Positions 51,095-59,542 are shown, counted from the first letter of the stretch. The stretch: DNA of 64,000 nt from an uncultured Collinsella sp. (GCA_934630375.1 CAKTVQ010000007.1:1-64000); one strand, 5' to 3'. Notes: generated by a model from the sequence alone, not told the origin. Translations and numbers: made by a program.

Positions 51095-51302
51095 CAGGTT
51101 GAGCATAAGTCAGCGAAAACGCCCCTAGGCGAGCAAGGTGACGTGAAAGAGGAGGGAAGCGTACTTCGGTACGCGACCGACGATTGAACGTCAGGTTGCC
51201 GCTTAGGGGCGTTTGCAGCGTCGACCGGTCCGCCGTTCGTTAGAACGGCGGAACCAAAGGTGCAGCGTTGAGCCGTTACGCGGTTTGGTAAAACCGCGTA
51301 AC
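51095..51302 (+). ncRNA. Multi-stem structured RNA candidate, resembles raiA motif
   Basis: About 208 nt of dense pairing without an ORF. An outer stem AAACGCCCCTA/TAGGGGCGTTT (51117-51127/51204-51214) encloses GCAA..TGACGT/ACGTCA..TTGC (51133-51144/51188-51199) and a GCGTAC-TTCG-GTACGC hairpin (51159-51174). Then come CGCCGTTC/GAACGGCG (51231-51250) and a 12-bp stem GTTACGCGGTTT/AAACCGCGTAAC (51275-51302). Segments such as GCGACCGAC and GGCGGAACCAAAGGT recall the raiA RNA motif of Clostridia and Actinobacteria. That match is from memory and unverified. The last hairpin may also end dapH transcription. Confidence 0.6.
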
Positions 51303-51303
51303 C

Positions 51304-52023
51304 CTACAGCTGGCGCAGACCTTCCTCGAGACCGGTCTTGCTGTCGGTCTTCTCGTCGCGCATCTTGATGACACGGGCGGGGACACCGGCCACGACGGCA
51401 CCGGCGGGGACGTCCTCGACGCACACGGCGCCGGCGGCAACGACAGCGCCCTTGCCTACGCGTACGCCTTCCAGGACCACGGCGTTGGCGCCGATCATGA
51501 CATCGTCCTCGATGATGACGGGCGTGGCGCTTGCGGGTTCAACGACGCCTGCCAACACGGTTCCAGCGCCGATGTGGCAGTTCTTGCCCACGGTGGCACG
51601 GCCGCCCAGCACGGCGCCCATGTCGATCATGGAGCCCTCACCGATGACGGAGCCGATATTGATGATGGCACCCATCATGATGATGGCACGGTCGCCGATC
51701 TCGACGCGGTCGCGGATGATCGCGCCCGGCTCGATGCGGGCATTGATGCCCTTAAGGTCGAGCATAGGGACGGCGGAGTTGCGGCAGTCGTTCTCTACGT
51801 CGTAGTAGTCGATGGAGTCGGCATTGGCGTCGAGGATCGCCTTGAGCTCATCCCAGTCACCAAAGACGGTCTTGCCACGACGGCCGCCGTAGACATGTGC
51901 GTCGCCCCAGGCAACCTTCATGCCGGGCTTCTCGCGCACGTACAGCTTGACGGGCGTTTTCTTGGGCGCGGTGGCGATGTAGTTGATAATCTCCTGTGCA
52001 TCCATCTCGGCTGCATTGTTCAT
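51304..52023 (-). CDS. dapH: Tetrahydrodipicolinate N-acetyltransferase
   Basis: DapH acetylates tetrahydrodipicolinate with acetyl-CoA, the entry step of the acetylase branch of DAP/lysine synthesis. The 239-residue protein has an N-terminal helical part ([23 protein letters not shown]) typical of DapH and a left-handed beta-helix built of hexapeptide repeats ([33 protein letters not shown]). AAAGGAG precedes the ATG. Third gene of the lysA-dapA/dapB/dapH operon, 39 nt after dapB. Confidence 0.94.
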   Translation of the reverse strand: MNNAAEMDAQEIINYIATAPKKTPVKLYVREKPGMKVAWGDAHVYGGRRGKTVFGDWDELKAILDANADSIDYYDVENDCRNSAVPMLDLKGINARIEPGAIIRDRVEIGDRAIIMMGAIINIGSVIGEGSMIDMGAVLGGRATVGKNCHIGAGTVLAGVVEPASATPVIIEDDVMIGANAVVLEGVRVGKGAVVAAGAVCVEDVPAGAVVAGVPARVIKMRDEKTDSKTGLEEGLRQL

Positions 52024-52062
52024 TTGCTGTCTCTCCTTTGGGTGGATCCGGTTGATACCTGG

Positions 52063-52803
52063 TTAGGCAAACATGACCTGGTCGAACGTATAGAAGCCGT
52101 GCTCGCGGGTGACGAGCTTCTGCGCGGCTGCCAGAGCGCCGTTGACGAAGATCTGACGGCTCGTGGCACGGTGTGCGAGCGTGACCTCCTCGTCCTGTCC
52201 AAAGAAGCTCACCTCGTGCACGCCGGCGACGGTGCCGCCGCGCAGCGAGTGCATACCGATTTCCTTGGGATCGCGCGCGCCGCACATGCCCTCGCGTCCG
52301 TAGACGGGGTGGTAGCCCGCCTCGGGCTCGGCTTCGACGACGGCATCGAGCAGTAACTTGGCGGTGCCGCTGGGAGCGTCGACCTTTTGGTTGTGGTGCG
52401 TCTCGACAATCTCGCAGTCAAAGCCGGGCAGTTCACGCGTGGCCTGGGCCACTAGGTGACGCAGGGCGGCGATGCCGATAGAGTAGTTGCCCGAGTGCAT
52501 GACGCGGGCATTCTGGCCCAGCTCGCGCAGGCGGTCCATCTGCTCGGGGGTGTAGCCTGTGGTGCCCGAGACCAACGCCGCGCCCGTGCGCTCGACATAG
52601 GCAACAACGGCATCGAAGGTCACGACGTTCGAGAAGTCGATGATGACGTCGGCCGTCGGTGCGCTCTCGAGCTCGGACAAGTCGAAGCCGATCTGGGCGA
52701 CGATGTCAAAAACGGGCTCTCCAGCGGCGTTGACAATGCCCTCGGCGGTAGTGCGGATCAGCGAGCCCATGCGGCCCGTTCCCATAATGACGGTCTTAAT
52801 CAA
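52063..52803 (-). CDS. dapB: 4-hydroxy-tetrahydrodipicolinate reductase
   Basis: DapB reduces the DapA product to tetrahydrodipicolinate with NAD(P)H. The 246-residue protein has the nucleotide loop VIMGTGRMGSLI, VIIDFSN, VSGTTGYT and the catalytic segment ETHHNQKVDAPSGTAK. The start is TTG at 52803, overlapping the dapA stop by 8 nt, so translation is coupled. The length is a little short, as in other Gram-positive DapB proteins. Confidence 0.95.
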   Translation of the reverse strand: MIKTVIMGTGRMGSLIRTTAEGIVNAAGEPVFDIVAQIGFDLSELESAPTADVIIDFSNVVTFDAVVAYVERTGAALVSGTTGYTPEQMDRLRELGQNARVMHSGNYSIGIAALRHLVAQATRELPGFDCEIVETHHNQKVDAPSGTAKLLLDAVVEAEPEAGYHPVYGREGMCGARDPKEIGMHSLRGGTVAGVHEVSFFGQDEEVTLAHRATSRQIFVNGALAAAQKLVTREHGFYTFDQVMFA

Positions 52804-55105
52804 GCAGACCAGCTCCCTTCAGAGCATCGGTAAGTGCAGCGCGCGTGTCGTCTGCCATGGGGCATAGCGGCATGCGGTAGTTGGCTTCGATCATACCCAT
52901 CTGAGCGAGCGCTTCCTTGACGGGGATGGGGTTGACCTCACTAAAGAGGGCGTTGATGAGCGGCTGGCCGGCAATCTGGATATCGCGGGCGCGCTCCACG
53001 TCGCCGTCCAGATAGGCGCGACACATGTCATGCACGAGCTGCGGCTGAACATCGGCCCACACGCTGATGGTGCCTGAGGCGCCTAGGCTCATGAGCGGAA
53101 CGGTGAGTGCGTCCTCGCCCGAGTACATGCGGAAGTCATCGGACAGCAGGTGGGCGATCTTGGCTGCGTAGGCGACGTTGCCCGAGGCCTCCTTGATGCC
53201 CATGATGTTGGGGTGCGCGGCCAAGCGCTCCACGTTGCGCACACTGATGCCGCAGCCGCAGCGGCCGGGGATGTTGTACAGGATGCAGGGGATATCTACG
53301 GCGTCGGCCACGGTCTTAAAGTGCTGGTAGATGCCCTCTTCGTTGGATTTGTTGTAGTAGGGGGTAATGAGCAGCAGGCCGTCGGCGCCCAGGCCCTGAT
53401 AGGTGAGCGACTTGGTGAGCATGGTCTGCGTGGAGTTGGAGCCCGAGCCGGCGATGACGGGGACGCGGCCTGCAACCTGCTTGACCACCGCGGCGACAAC
53501 GGAGTTGTCCTCGTCGTCGGTCATCGTGGCGCTCTCGCCGGTGGTGCCCAGGGTGAGGATGGCGTCGGTACCGTTTTGCAGGTGGAAATCGATAAGGCGC
53601 TCGAGCGCGTCAAAGTCGACGCTGCCGTCCTTTTTAAACGGCGTGACAAGGGCGACGATTGAGCCCTCGAGATTGCGGATGTCCATGTTCTTCTCCTTCG
53701 CTTCCGCGATCTGGATGCGTTTGTTCCATTGGGCGGCGACTGCCAGGCGCTCGTCCTGGGCGCGACGGCGGGCGCTTTCGGCGCGCGACTTGGCCAGCAG
53801 CTCACGGCCGCACGGCAGCACGTCGAGCGTGGCAAAGTAATCACCCGGGCGCTCGGCGCGGCGGATAAGGTCGGCCGAGCCATCGGGACGCAGCAGGACC
53901 TCGGCAGAGCGCAGACGTCCGTTGTAGTTGTAGCCCATGGAGTAGCCATGCGCGCCGGTATCGTGGATCACAAGCAGGTCGCCCATGTCGATATGCGGCA
54001 GCTCACGATCGATGGCGAACTTGTCGTTGTTCTCGCACAGATTGCCCGTGATGTCGTACGTGTTCGTGACGGGGACTGCGGTTTTATCAGAACCGTCCGT
54101 CTGACCCATCACCGTGATGTGGTGGTAAGCGCCATACATGGCAGGGCGGATCAGATCGACGGCGCTTGCGTCGACACCGATATAGTCCTTGTAGATTTGC
54201 TTCTCGTGGATGGCCTTGGTCACCAAGCAGCCGTAGGGGCCCATCATAAAGCGGCCCATCTCGGTGCAGATCGCCACATCGCCCATGCCGGCGGGGACCA
54301 GGATCTCGTCGTATGCCGCGTGCACTCCGTCGCCGATGGCGTGAATGTCGTTGGCCTGCTGCTCGGGCAGATAGGGGATGCCGACGCCGCCAGACAGATT
54401 GATGAAGGCGACGTGTGCGCCCGTTTCACGCTCCAGGCGCACGGCAAGTTCAAAGAGGATGCGTGCGAGCTTGGGATAGTAGTCGTTAGTGACGGTGTTG
54501 CTGGCAAGGAATGCGTGGATACCAAAGTCCTCGGCGCCCTTGGCCTTGAGCATGCGGAAGGCCTCGAAGAGTTGCTCGGTGGTCATGCCGTACTTGGAGT
54601 CGCCCGGGTTGTCCATGATGCCGTTGGAGAGCTGGAACAAGCCGCCCGGATTAAAGCGGCAGCTAACCGTCTTGGGGATGGGCCCCGCAACGCGCTCAAA
54701 GAACTCGATATGGCTGATGTCGTCAAAGTTGACGATGGCGCCCAGTTTATCTGCAAGGGCAAAGTCCGCCGCCGGCGTGTCGTTGGACGAGAACATGATG
54801 TCGTGTCCCGTGATGCCCAGCGAGCGGGCGATCATGAGCTCGGTATAGCTCGAGCAATCGCAGCCGCAGCCGTATTCGTTGAGAATGGAGATGAGCGCCG
54901 GGTTGGGATTGGCCTTGACGGCAAAGTATTCCTTAAAGCCCGGGTTCCATGCGAAGGCGTCGCGCACCTCTTGCATGTTGCGGCGGATACCCGCCTCGTC
55001 GTATAGATGAAACGGCGTGGGGAACTGCTCGACGATATGCTCGAGCGTCTCCTTGTCCACAAACGGCTGCTTGGCCGCATATGCCTCGTTGGGGGTCAAT
55101 GCCAT
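52796..55105 (-). CDS. lysA-dapA: In-frame fusion of diaminopimelate decarboxylase (LysA) and dihydrodipicolinate synthase (DapA)
   Basis: One 769-residue frame. Residues 1 to about 430 are LysA, a PLP decarboxylase with Lys64 in YFAVKANPNP, NLSGGVGIPYLP and the CTEMGRFMMGPYG and HDTGAHGYSMGYNYNG motifs. An Arg/Ala/Glu-rich, probably helical linker follows (about 435-473). Residues 474-769 are a full DapA, with ALVTPFKKDGSVD, LGTTGESATM, the Tyr in ILYNIPGR and the Schiff-base Lys in GIKEAS. No stop separates them, but an internal ATG at 53686 has a good GAAGGAGAAGAAC leader, so free DapA may also be made. The gene catalyses both the first and the last step of the DAP-to-lysine branch. Confidence 0.92.
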   Translation of the reverse strand: MALTPNEAYAAKQPFVDKETLEHIVEQFPTPFHLYDEAGIRRNMQEVRDAFAWNPGFKEYFAVKANPNPALISILNEYGCGCDCSSYTELMIARSLGITGHDIMFSSNDTPAADFALADKLGAIVNFDDISHIEFFERVAGPIPKTVSCRFNPGGLFQLSNGIMDNPGDSKYGMTTEQLFEAFRMLKAKGAEDFGIHAFLASNTVTNDYYPKLARILFELAVRLERETGAHVAFINLSGGVGIPYLPEQQANDIHAIGDGVHAAYDEILVPAGMGDVAICTEMGRFMMGPYGCLVTKAIHEKQIYKDYIGVDASAVDLIRPAMYGAYHHITVMGQTDGSDKTAVPVTNTYDITGNLCENNDKFAIDRELPHIDMGDLLVIHDTGAHGYSMGYNYNGRLRSAEVLLRPDGSADLIRRAERPGDYFATLDVLPCGRELLAKSRAESARRRAQDERLAVAAQWNKRIQIAEAKEKNMDIRNLEGSIVALVTPFKKDGSVDFDALERLIDFHLQNGTDAILTLGTTGESATMTDDEDNSVVAAVVKQVAGRVPVIAGSGSNSTQTMLTKSLTYQGLGADGLLLITPYYNKSNEEGIYQHFKTVADAVDIPCILYNIPGRCGCGISVRNVERLAAHPNIMGIKEASGNVAYAAKIAHLLSDDFRMYSGEDALTVPLMSLGASGTISVWADVQPQLVHDMCRAYLDGDVERARDIQIAGQPLINALFSEVNPIPVKEALAQMGMIEANYRMPLCPMADDTRAALTDALKGAGLLD
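53686..53698 (-). promoter_or_regulatory. Internal ribosome-binding site and start for DapA
   Basis: Within the fusion frame, AAGGAG lies 6 nt before an ATG exactly at the beginning of DapA homology. It could give a free 296-residue DapA beside the fused form. Confidence 0.55.
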
Positions 55106-55118
55106 GTCCCGTAAACCT

Positions 55119-55183
55119 CGCTATCCAGACGGCGCCATCTGCGCATCGAATCCGCATAACGTGGACCCAATGTCCGGATAGCG
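55119..55183 (-). promoter_or_regulatory. Alternative stem between riboswitch and lysA start
   Basis: On the minus strand CGCTATCCGGAC (55183-55172), which includes the 3' strand of riboswitch helix P1, can pair fully with GTCTGGATAGCG (55130-55119) just before the lysA ribosome-binding region. The two structures exclude each other, as in a riboswitch expression platform. Confidence 0.6.
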
Positions 55184-55333
55184 CTCCCGCATTGCTGCAG
55201 ACAGTCCTGCGGGTGTTTCCCGCAGGCCCACCAGGCTGTTCGTGCCCGAAATGCCCAGTTCGGCGGGTTTCGCCTCCCCGCAGGGTCAAAGTCTGCCGAC
55301 TCGCCCGCGGCTCATCGTGCCCGCGCCTCTATC
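55177..55333 (-). ncRNA. Lysine riboswitch (L box)
   Basis: The minus strand reads GATAGAGGCGCG at the 5' side and GGAGCGCTATC at the 3' side, closing P1. Between them are conserved pieces of the lysine aptamer: GATGAGCC..GCGAGTC, GGGGAGGCGAAACCCGCCGAA, CTGGGCA...CAGCCTG and CTGTCTGCAGCAATGCGGGAG. It starts 12 nt after the promoter and precedes lysA-dapA, where lysine would repress. Confidence 0.85.
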
Positions 55334-55344
55334 AAGTGGTAAAG

Positions 55345-55373
55345 ACCCTACCACGATGCACTTTACCAAACAA
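55345..55373 (-). promoter_or_regulatory. Promoter of the lysA-dapA operon
   Basis: On the minus strand TTGTTT (55373-55368) and TAGGGT (55350-55345) are 17 nt apart, placing the start of transcription right at the riboswitch. Confidence 0.55.
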
Positions 55374-55487
55374 GAGTATTCGTATATAACGTTTAAAAAA
55401 TGCTGGGATATGCTAGAAACAAGGGTGCCACAATCCTGCGTCACAATATTGTGTGAATGGATATGCCCCCCCATGAAAGGATCCTTT

Positions 55488-56675
55488 ATGACCGAGCTCC
55501 AAGAACTTCGTCGCTATCGGCGCGACTTGCACCGCATTCCGGAGCTCGATTTCGATCTTCCTCAAACCATAGCCTATATCGAGGGCGTGCTCGCCTCGCT
55601 TACCTGTGAAGTAACCCATCCGTGCCCCAGCTGCGTCTGCGCTTTCTTCGATGCCGGCACGGGCGCCGCGCATGCCACGGCGATTCGCGCCGACATGGAC
55701 GCCCTGCCCATCGCGGAGGCAACGGGCGCGGCCTTTGCCTCGACGCATCCCGGTAAGATGCATGCGTGCGGTCACGACGGTCACATGGCCATGGTGCTTG
55801 CCGCCGCGACGTATGTCGATCGCATGATTCGTGAGCAGCCAGGTGCCATCAAGCACAACGTGCTCTTTGTGTTCCAGCCTGCCGAGGAGACGACCGGTGG
55901 CGCCAAGACGGTATGCGAGAGCGGTGTGTTCGAGCGCTACGGGGTCGACCGCATTTTTGGCTTTCACGTGTGGCCCGATCTGCCTGCGAACACGTTGGCG
56001 AGTTGTTCCGGCCCGCTGCTGGCGCGCTCGAGCGAGACGCACGTGCACATTCACGGGACAAGCATCCATATTGCAAAGACCTATGGTGTGCCGGTTGAGG
56101 AGTCGCACGATGCCGCGCTGGCGGCTGCCAAGTTCTTGGTTGCCGAGCGCGAGCTGATGGACGAGCTGAGCACCGACGAGCCCTGCATTGGCAAGTTCGG
56201 CCTGCTGCAGGCAGGCACCGTCTGCAATGCGGTGGCGGGGGAGGCCCATGTGGCCGGCAGTCTGCGTGTGTTTACGGACGACATGTTCGACCGCGCGCGT
56301 GAGGGCGTGCGCCGCGTGCTGGACGATGCTTGTGCCGCAACGGGCTGCACGTATGATCTCGACTTTGCCGAGGGCTATCCGCCAGTCGATAACGACCCCG
56401 AGTTGTTTGCCAATGTTGTGCCTGCCTTGCTCGGGCTGCAACTCGTGGATGAGCCGCTGCTAATCGCCGAGGATTTCGCGTTCTATCAGCGCCATCTGCC
56501 GGGCGTGTTTTTCTTGCTGGGCACGGGCGTGCCAGAGGGACAAGAAAACCCGATCGACGCTGATAGCTGCCCAGCCTATGCCACAAGCGCTCTGCATACC
56601 GATAGCATGCTCTTCGACGAGGAAATCCTACTCAAGGGCCTCGATGTCTACAAACGATTGCTTGGCTTGGAGTGA
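55488..56675 (+). CDS. M20-family amidohydrolase, possible N-acetyldiaminopimelate deacetylase
   Basis: A 395-residue M20D-type metallohydrolase. Motifs: RRDLHRIPELDFD, ADMDALPI, HACGHDGHMA, FQPAEETTGGA and a late AEDFAFY. Members deacylate N-acyl amino acids. Being divergent from lysA-dapA, in a genome with DapH, it is a good candidate for the deacetylase of the acetyl-DAP branch, although amino-acid amidohydrolases look alike. The ATG at 55488 follows GAAAGG; longer in-frame codons run through the riboswitch complement. Confidence 0.88.
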   Translation: MTELQELRRYRRDLHRIPELDFDLPQTIAYIEGVLASLTCEVTHPCPSCVCAFFDAGTGAAHATAIRADMDALPIAEATGAAFASTHPGKMHACGHDGHMAMVLAAATYVDRMIREQPGAIKHNVLFVFQPAEETTGGAKTVCESGVFERYGVDRIFGFHVWPDLPANTLASCSGPLLARSSETHVHIHGTSIHIAKTYGVPVEESHDAALAAAKFLVAERELMDELSTDEPCIGKFGLLQAGTVCNAVAGEAHVAGSLRVFTDDMFDRAREGVRRVLDDACAATGCTYDLDFAEGYPPVDNDPELFANVVPALLGLQLVDEPLLIAEDFAFYQRHLPGVFFLLGTGVPEGQENPIDADSCPAYATSALHTDSMLFDEEILLKGLDVYKRLLGLE

Positions 56676-56677
56676 CG

Positions 56678-57001
56678 ATGGAACGACGCCGACAGTCTGC
56701 CGTATATAGCCCGGGTGGATGCGGGTGTGGCTTGCTACTGCTTCCGGTTATTGCTGTGAGCATTGGCGTGATGTTTGCGCTTGCCGGGGTGGCAGCGGCG
56801 GCACTCGTGTTGCTGATTGTGGCCATCGGCGTGACGGTCTGGCTGTGCCGTTCTCGCGAGCAGCGCCGCGCCGACGGTAAGACCAATGTCGGCTGGGTCG
56901 TCTTCCTGATCATTGCGTACCTATTGAGCATCAGCTACCTGGTGTTCTTTGTCCTATTGATGATCAGTGCCTTTACCGGGAAATCCGTCATGGTGGGTTG
57001 A
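56678..57001 (+). CDS. Small three-helix membrane protein
   Basis: A 107-residue protein with hydrophobic segments at about residues 18-38, 38-58 and 74-98 and a Gly/Cys-rich N-terminus (SPGGCGCGLLLLP). No family recognised. GGAG precedes the ATG, which is 2 nt after the stop of the M20 gene, so it is probably translated from the same mRNA. Confidence 0.7.
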   Translation: MERRRQSAVYSPGGCGCGLLLLPVIAVSIGVMFALAGVAAAALVLLIVAIGVTVWLCRSREQRRADGKTNVGWVVFLIIAYLLSISYLVFFVLLMISAFTGKSVMVG

Positions 57002-57165
57002 TGCGCTGCCAGCAGACGGTCACGCAAAGTGCGTTTGCTCGGCGCCTGGATAGCTGCATTGGCCGTTTACCGCAACCTTAGCTCTCAGCTAATGAATTCA
57101 AGTTCAATCCTTTCTACGATGTGCTGTGTGCCGGCACGGTAGCCGGATCGTAGGAAGGATGAATA

Positions 57166-57609
57166 ATGGCAAAAGAGGGAAAGAAGCCGATCGGCAAGAT
57201 TGTCCTAGGCGTCATCGTGGTGCTGGTTATCGTCGGTGCCGTGGGCTCTATGGGTGGCAATTCAACCGATTCGTCTGCGAGCGATTCGGCAAAACCTGCC
57301 GAGGCGACACAGCAGGCTGAGGAGCAAAAAGAACCGCAAGAACCGTATACCATTGCTGACGAGGCTGAAGACACCTCCAGTCAGTTTGCCTATAAGATCA
57401 CGGGCACGCTGACCAATAACACGGACAAGGAAAAGAGCTACATTCAGATTGAGTATGTTCTGTATGATGCCGATGGCAACCAGGTTGGAACGGCTCTTGC
57501 AAACACCAACCATCTGAAGGCGGGCGGCTCCTGGAAGTTCGAGGCACTGGGTACGGTGTCTCCCGACCAGGTTGCTAGCTGGGAGCGTTCGGACGTAAGC
57601 GGTTTCTAG
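57166..57609 (+). CDS. FxLYD-domain membrane-anchored protein
   Basis: A 147-residue protein: membrane anchor at about residues 11-28, a Ser/Glu/Gln-rich spacer, then a FxLYD-type beta domain (YKITGTLTNNTDKEKSYIQIEYVLYDADGNQVGTALANTNHLKAGGSWKFEA). Such domains sit on the outer face of the membrane; the function is unknown. GGAAGG precedes the ATG. The HTH and kinase genes follow. Confidence 0.85.
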   Translation: MAKEGKKPIGKIVLGVIVVLVIVGAVGSMGGNSTDSSASDSAKPAEATQQAEEQKEPQEPYTIADEAEDTSSQFAYKITGTLTNNTDKEKSYIQIEYVLYDADGNQVGTALANTNHLKAGGSWKFEALGTVSPDQVASWERSDVSGF

Positions 57610-57641
57610 CATGTTGCATGCACTGGGGGAGGTGAAGTCGT

Positions 57642-58064
57642 ATGCCCGATAAAAAGCTGACCGAGGAGTTGCTCAATGAGCTTCTCGATGCGCCGAACAT
57701 CGATGGCTATATCAGGGAGCACGACTTTGCCGCCCCGTCGCTTTCGGACTACCTGAAGCAGCTGCTGCAGGAAAAGGGCTTGGAGCGCTCGCGCGTGGTT
57801 CGTATGGCCGATCTCAATGAGACGTTTGGCTATCAGATCTTTACCGGCGCACGCCATCCGAGTCGCAACAAGGTGCTGCAGATTGCCTTTGCGATGGCGC
57901 TGTCGATGAAAGAGACCAATCGCGCACTGACGGCCGCCGGAGCCAGCGTTCTCAACTGTAAGGACCGGCGCGACGCCATCATCATCTTTTGCATTGATCG
58001 CGGCTGCAGCCTGCAAAAGGTTAACGAGGAGCTATATCGCTTTGGTGAGGAGACGGTCAGCTAG
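57642..58064 (+). CDS. HTH (XRE-like) protein paired with a Ser/Thr kinase
   Basis: A 140-residue cytosolic protein with a helix-turn-helix-like core (SLSDYLKQLLQEKGLERSRVVRMADLNETFGYQIFTGARHPSRNKVLQIAFAM) and a C-terminal RDAIIIFCIDRGCSLQKVNEELYRFG. GGGGAGGTG precedes the ATG. It lies 95 nt before a protein kinase gene; this neighbour pair suggests the kinase signals through, or is controlled by, this regulator. Confidence 0.8.
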   Translation: MPDKKLTEELLNELLDAPNIDGYIREHDFAAPSLSDYLKQLLQEKGLERSRVVRMADLNETFGYQIFTGARHPSRNKVLQIAFAMALSMKETNRALTAAGASVLNCKDRRDAIIIFCIDRGCSLQKVNEELYRFGEETVS

Positions 58065-58087
58065 CCGGTGGTGCCAAGCTTGGAACC

Positions 58088-58143
58088 GTTTAGGAAAGCC
58101 CTAAACGCGCAGGGCACGGATGCCGCAGGGCGCCCGTGCCCTG
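58088..58143 (+). promoter_or_regulatory. Two hairpins before the kinase gene
   Basis: GTTTAGG/CCTAAAC (58088-58106) and CAGGGCACGG/CCGTGCCCTG (58110-58143) fill the gap between the HTH gene and the kinase gene. Neither has a U-run. Confidence 0.6.
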
Positions 58144-58146
58144 CGC

Positions 58147-58162
58147 TATTATGGACGCTATG
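58147..58162 (+). promoter_or_regulatory. -10 element suggesting a leaderless kinase mRNA
   Basis: TATTAT at 58147-58152 lies 7 nt before the ATG at 58160, the normal distance to a transcription start. With no Shine-Dalgarno present, the kinase may be translated from a leaderless transcript. No -35 is evident. Confidence 0.4.
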
Positions 58163-59539
58163 GATACTCAGGACCCAACATATTCCGACGATGAGCTGAC
58201 TGCCGCGCTCGCTGAGCACCTGGCGTCGCTCGACCGTAACGACAGCTATCGCGTTGATCGCGTGCTTAAGCGCTCGCCGGTCGAGACGACCGAGCTCGTG
58301 TATTTCGAAGGCTCTGGCGGCGGTTCGCTTGGACCTTTTGTGCGCAAGCGCATCGATGCGTCGGCGCAAATCGGCGGGGCATACGAGCGTCTGTTTGCCG
58401 CCCAGCGGGCAGGCAGGCGTTTTGAGCACCTGCCCAGAATCGTCGATTGTCGTCGTGTGGGCGACGAGCTCAACGTGGTTATGGAATACATCGAAGGCGA
58501 TACGCTCGAGGCCTTAGTGGGGCGCTTGGGCGCGACGCCCGATTATGCGCATGAGTTATTTCCTGCTCTCTGCGATGCAGTCGGCGAGCTCCATGCTGGT
58601 TTTGCGACGGCGGGAGAGCCGGCGGTGCCGGTGATTCACCGCGACCTTAAGCCGTCGAACATTATCGTGTCGGGTGTGCAGTATGCGCCCAATGCCGGTA
58701 TGAGCTTTTCGTCGCTAGTGATTATCGATTTGGGAATTGCGCGCGTGTGGCGCGACGGCGCCGATGCCGATACCGTCAAGTTTGGTACGCGGCCCTACGC
58801 GCCGCCCGAGCAGTATGGGTTTGGGCAGACGAGCGTGCGCAGCGACGTGTATGCACTCGGCGCGCTTCTCTTCTTTTGCCTGACGGGAGCCGACCCTAAG
58901 CCGGGACGCGACATGCACGAACAATGCGAGATGCGCGGCGTTCCTTCTTCTCTGACCGATGTCATTTGCATGGCGATGGCGCTCGACCCAGCCAAGCGCT
59001 TTGCGAGCGCGGAGGCATTGGGGCGGGCGACGCGCGCGGCATACGACCTGAGTTGCCCTGTGCGACCTCCTGCGCCTGTGCCTGTTTGTACTCCGGCCTC
59101 GGAGACGGTGTTAACGCCCCAAGGGCTCCAGAGCTCCGCAGAGCTTCCTAAGCCTGCCGCCTCCGCTGCATTCGGTCTGCTTTCTCGCATTCCGGAGCCT
59201 CTGGGACGCATTTGGAATACGCTTGTCTGCCTCTCGTTGCTTGTATTCTTTGCCGGAAGCCACTTTGCCGTCTTTCACCCCACGGAAGCAAATCAAAGCT
59301 ACCCGACGTGGCTTCTCATAATCGAGTACTTTTTCTTTGTCGACGGTCTCACGGTGCTTCTCCACTTCGCCGTGCTCGACAAGCGCCGCCTTCGTCGGCA
59401 ATTCGCACTGCTCGACAGCTATCGCGGCAAGAAACTCGCGAAACTCTGGATTAAGGCATTGGGCGTGCTGCTCCTGTGCATGATCGTCATAGTTGCGGTT
59501 GTCAATGCGACCGGTGTCGTTGACACCTCTACCACCTAA
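58160..59539 (+). CDS. Membrane-bound Ser/Thr protein kinase
   Basis: A 459-residue eukaryotic-like kinase. A catalytic loop HRDLKPSN (His160-Asn167), a DLG in place of DFG (190-192) and an APPEQYG activation-segment motif are seen; the ATP lysine is probably in FVRKRID. The glycine loop (SGGGSLG) is unusual. A Pro/Ser linker leads to three C-terminal hydrophobic segments (about 360-455). The start is uncertain (58136, 58151 or 58160), as none has a ribosome site. It pairs with the HTH gene upstream. Confidence 0.85.
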   Translation: MDTQDPTYSDDELTAALAEHLASLDRNDSYRVDRVLKRSPVETTELVYFEGSGGGSLGPFVRKRIDASAQIGGAYERLFAAQRAGRRFEHLPRIVDCRRVGDELNVVMEYIEGDTLEALVGRLGATPDYAHELFPALCDAVGELHAGFATAGEPAVPVIHRDLKPSNIIVSGVQYAPNAGMSFSSLVIIDLGIARVWRDGADADTVKFGTRPYAPPEQYGFGQTSVRSDVYALGALLFFCLTGADPKPGRDMHEQCEMRGVPSSLTDVICMAMALDPAKRFASAEALGRATRAAYDLSCPVRPPAPVPVCTPASETVLTPQGLQSSAELPKPAASAAFGLLSRIPEPLGRIWNTLVCLSLLVFFAGSHFAVFHPTEANQSYPTWLLIIEYFFFVDGLTVLLHFAVLDKRRLRRQFALLDSYRGKKLAKLWIKALGVLLLCMIVIVAVVNATGVVDTSTT

Positions 59540-59542
59540 AAG

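Noticed and set aside
53729..55006. 425-codon plus-strand frame opposite lysA-dapA
   Set aside because: Antisense shadow; the minus strand carries all LysA and DapA motifs.
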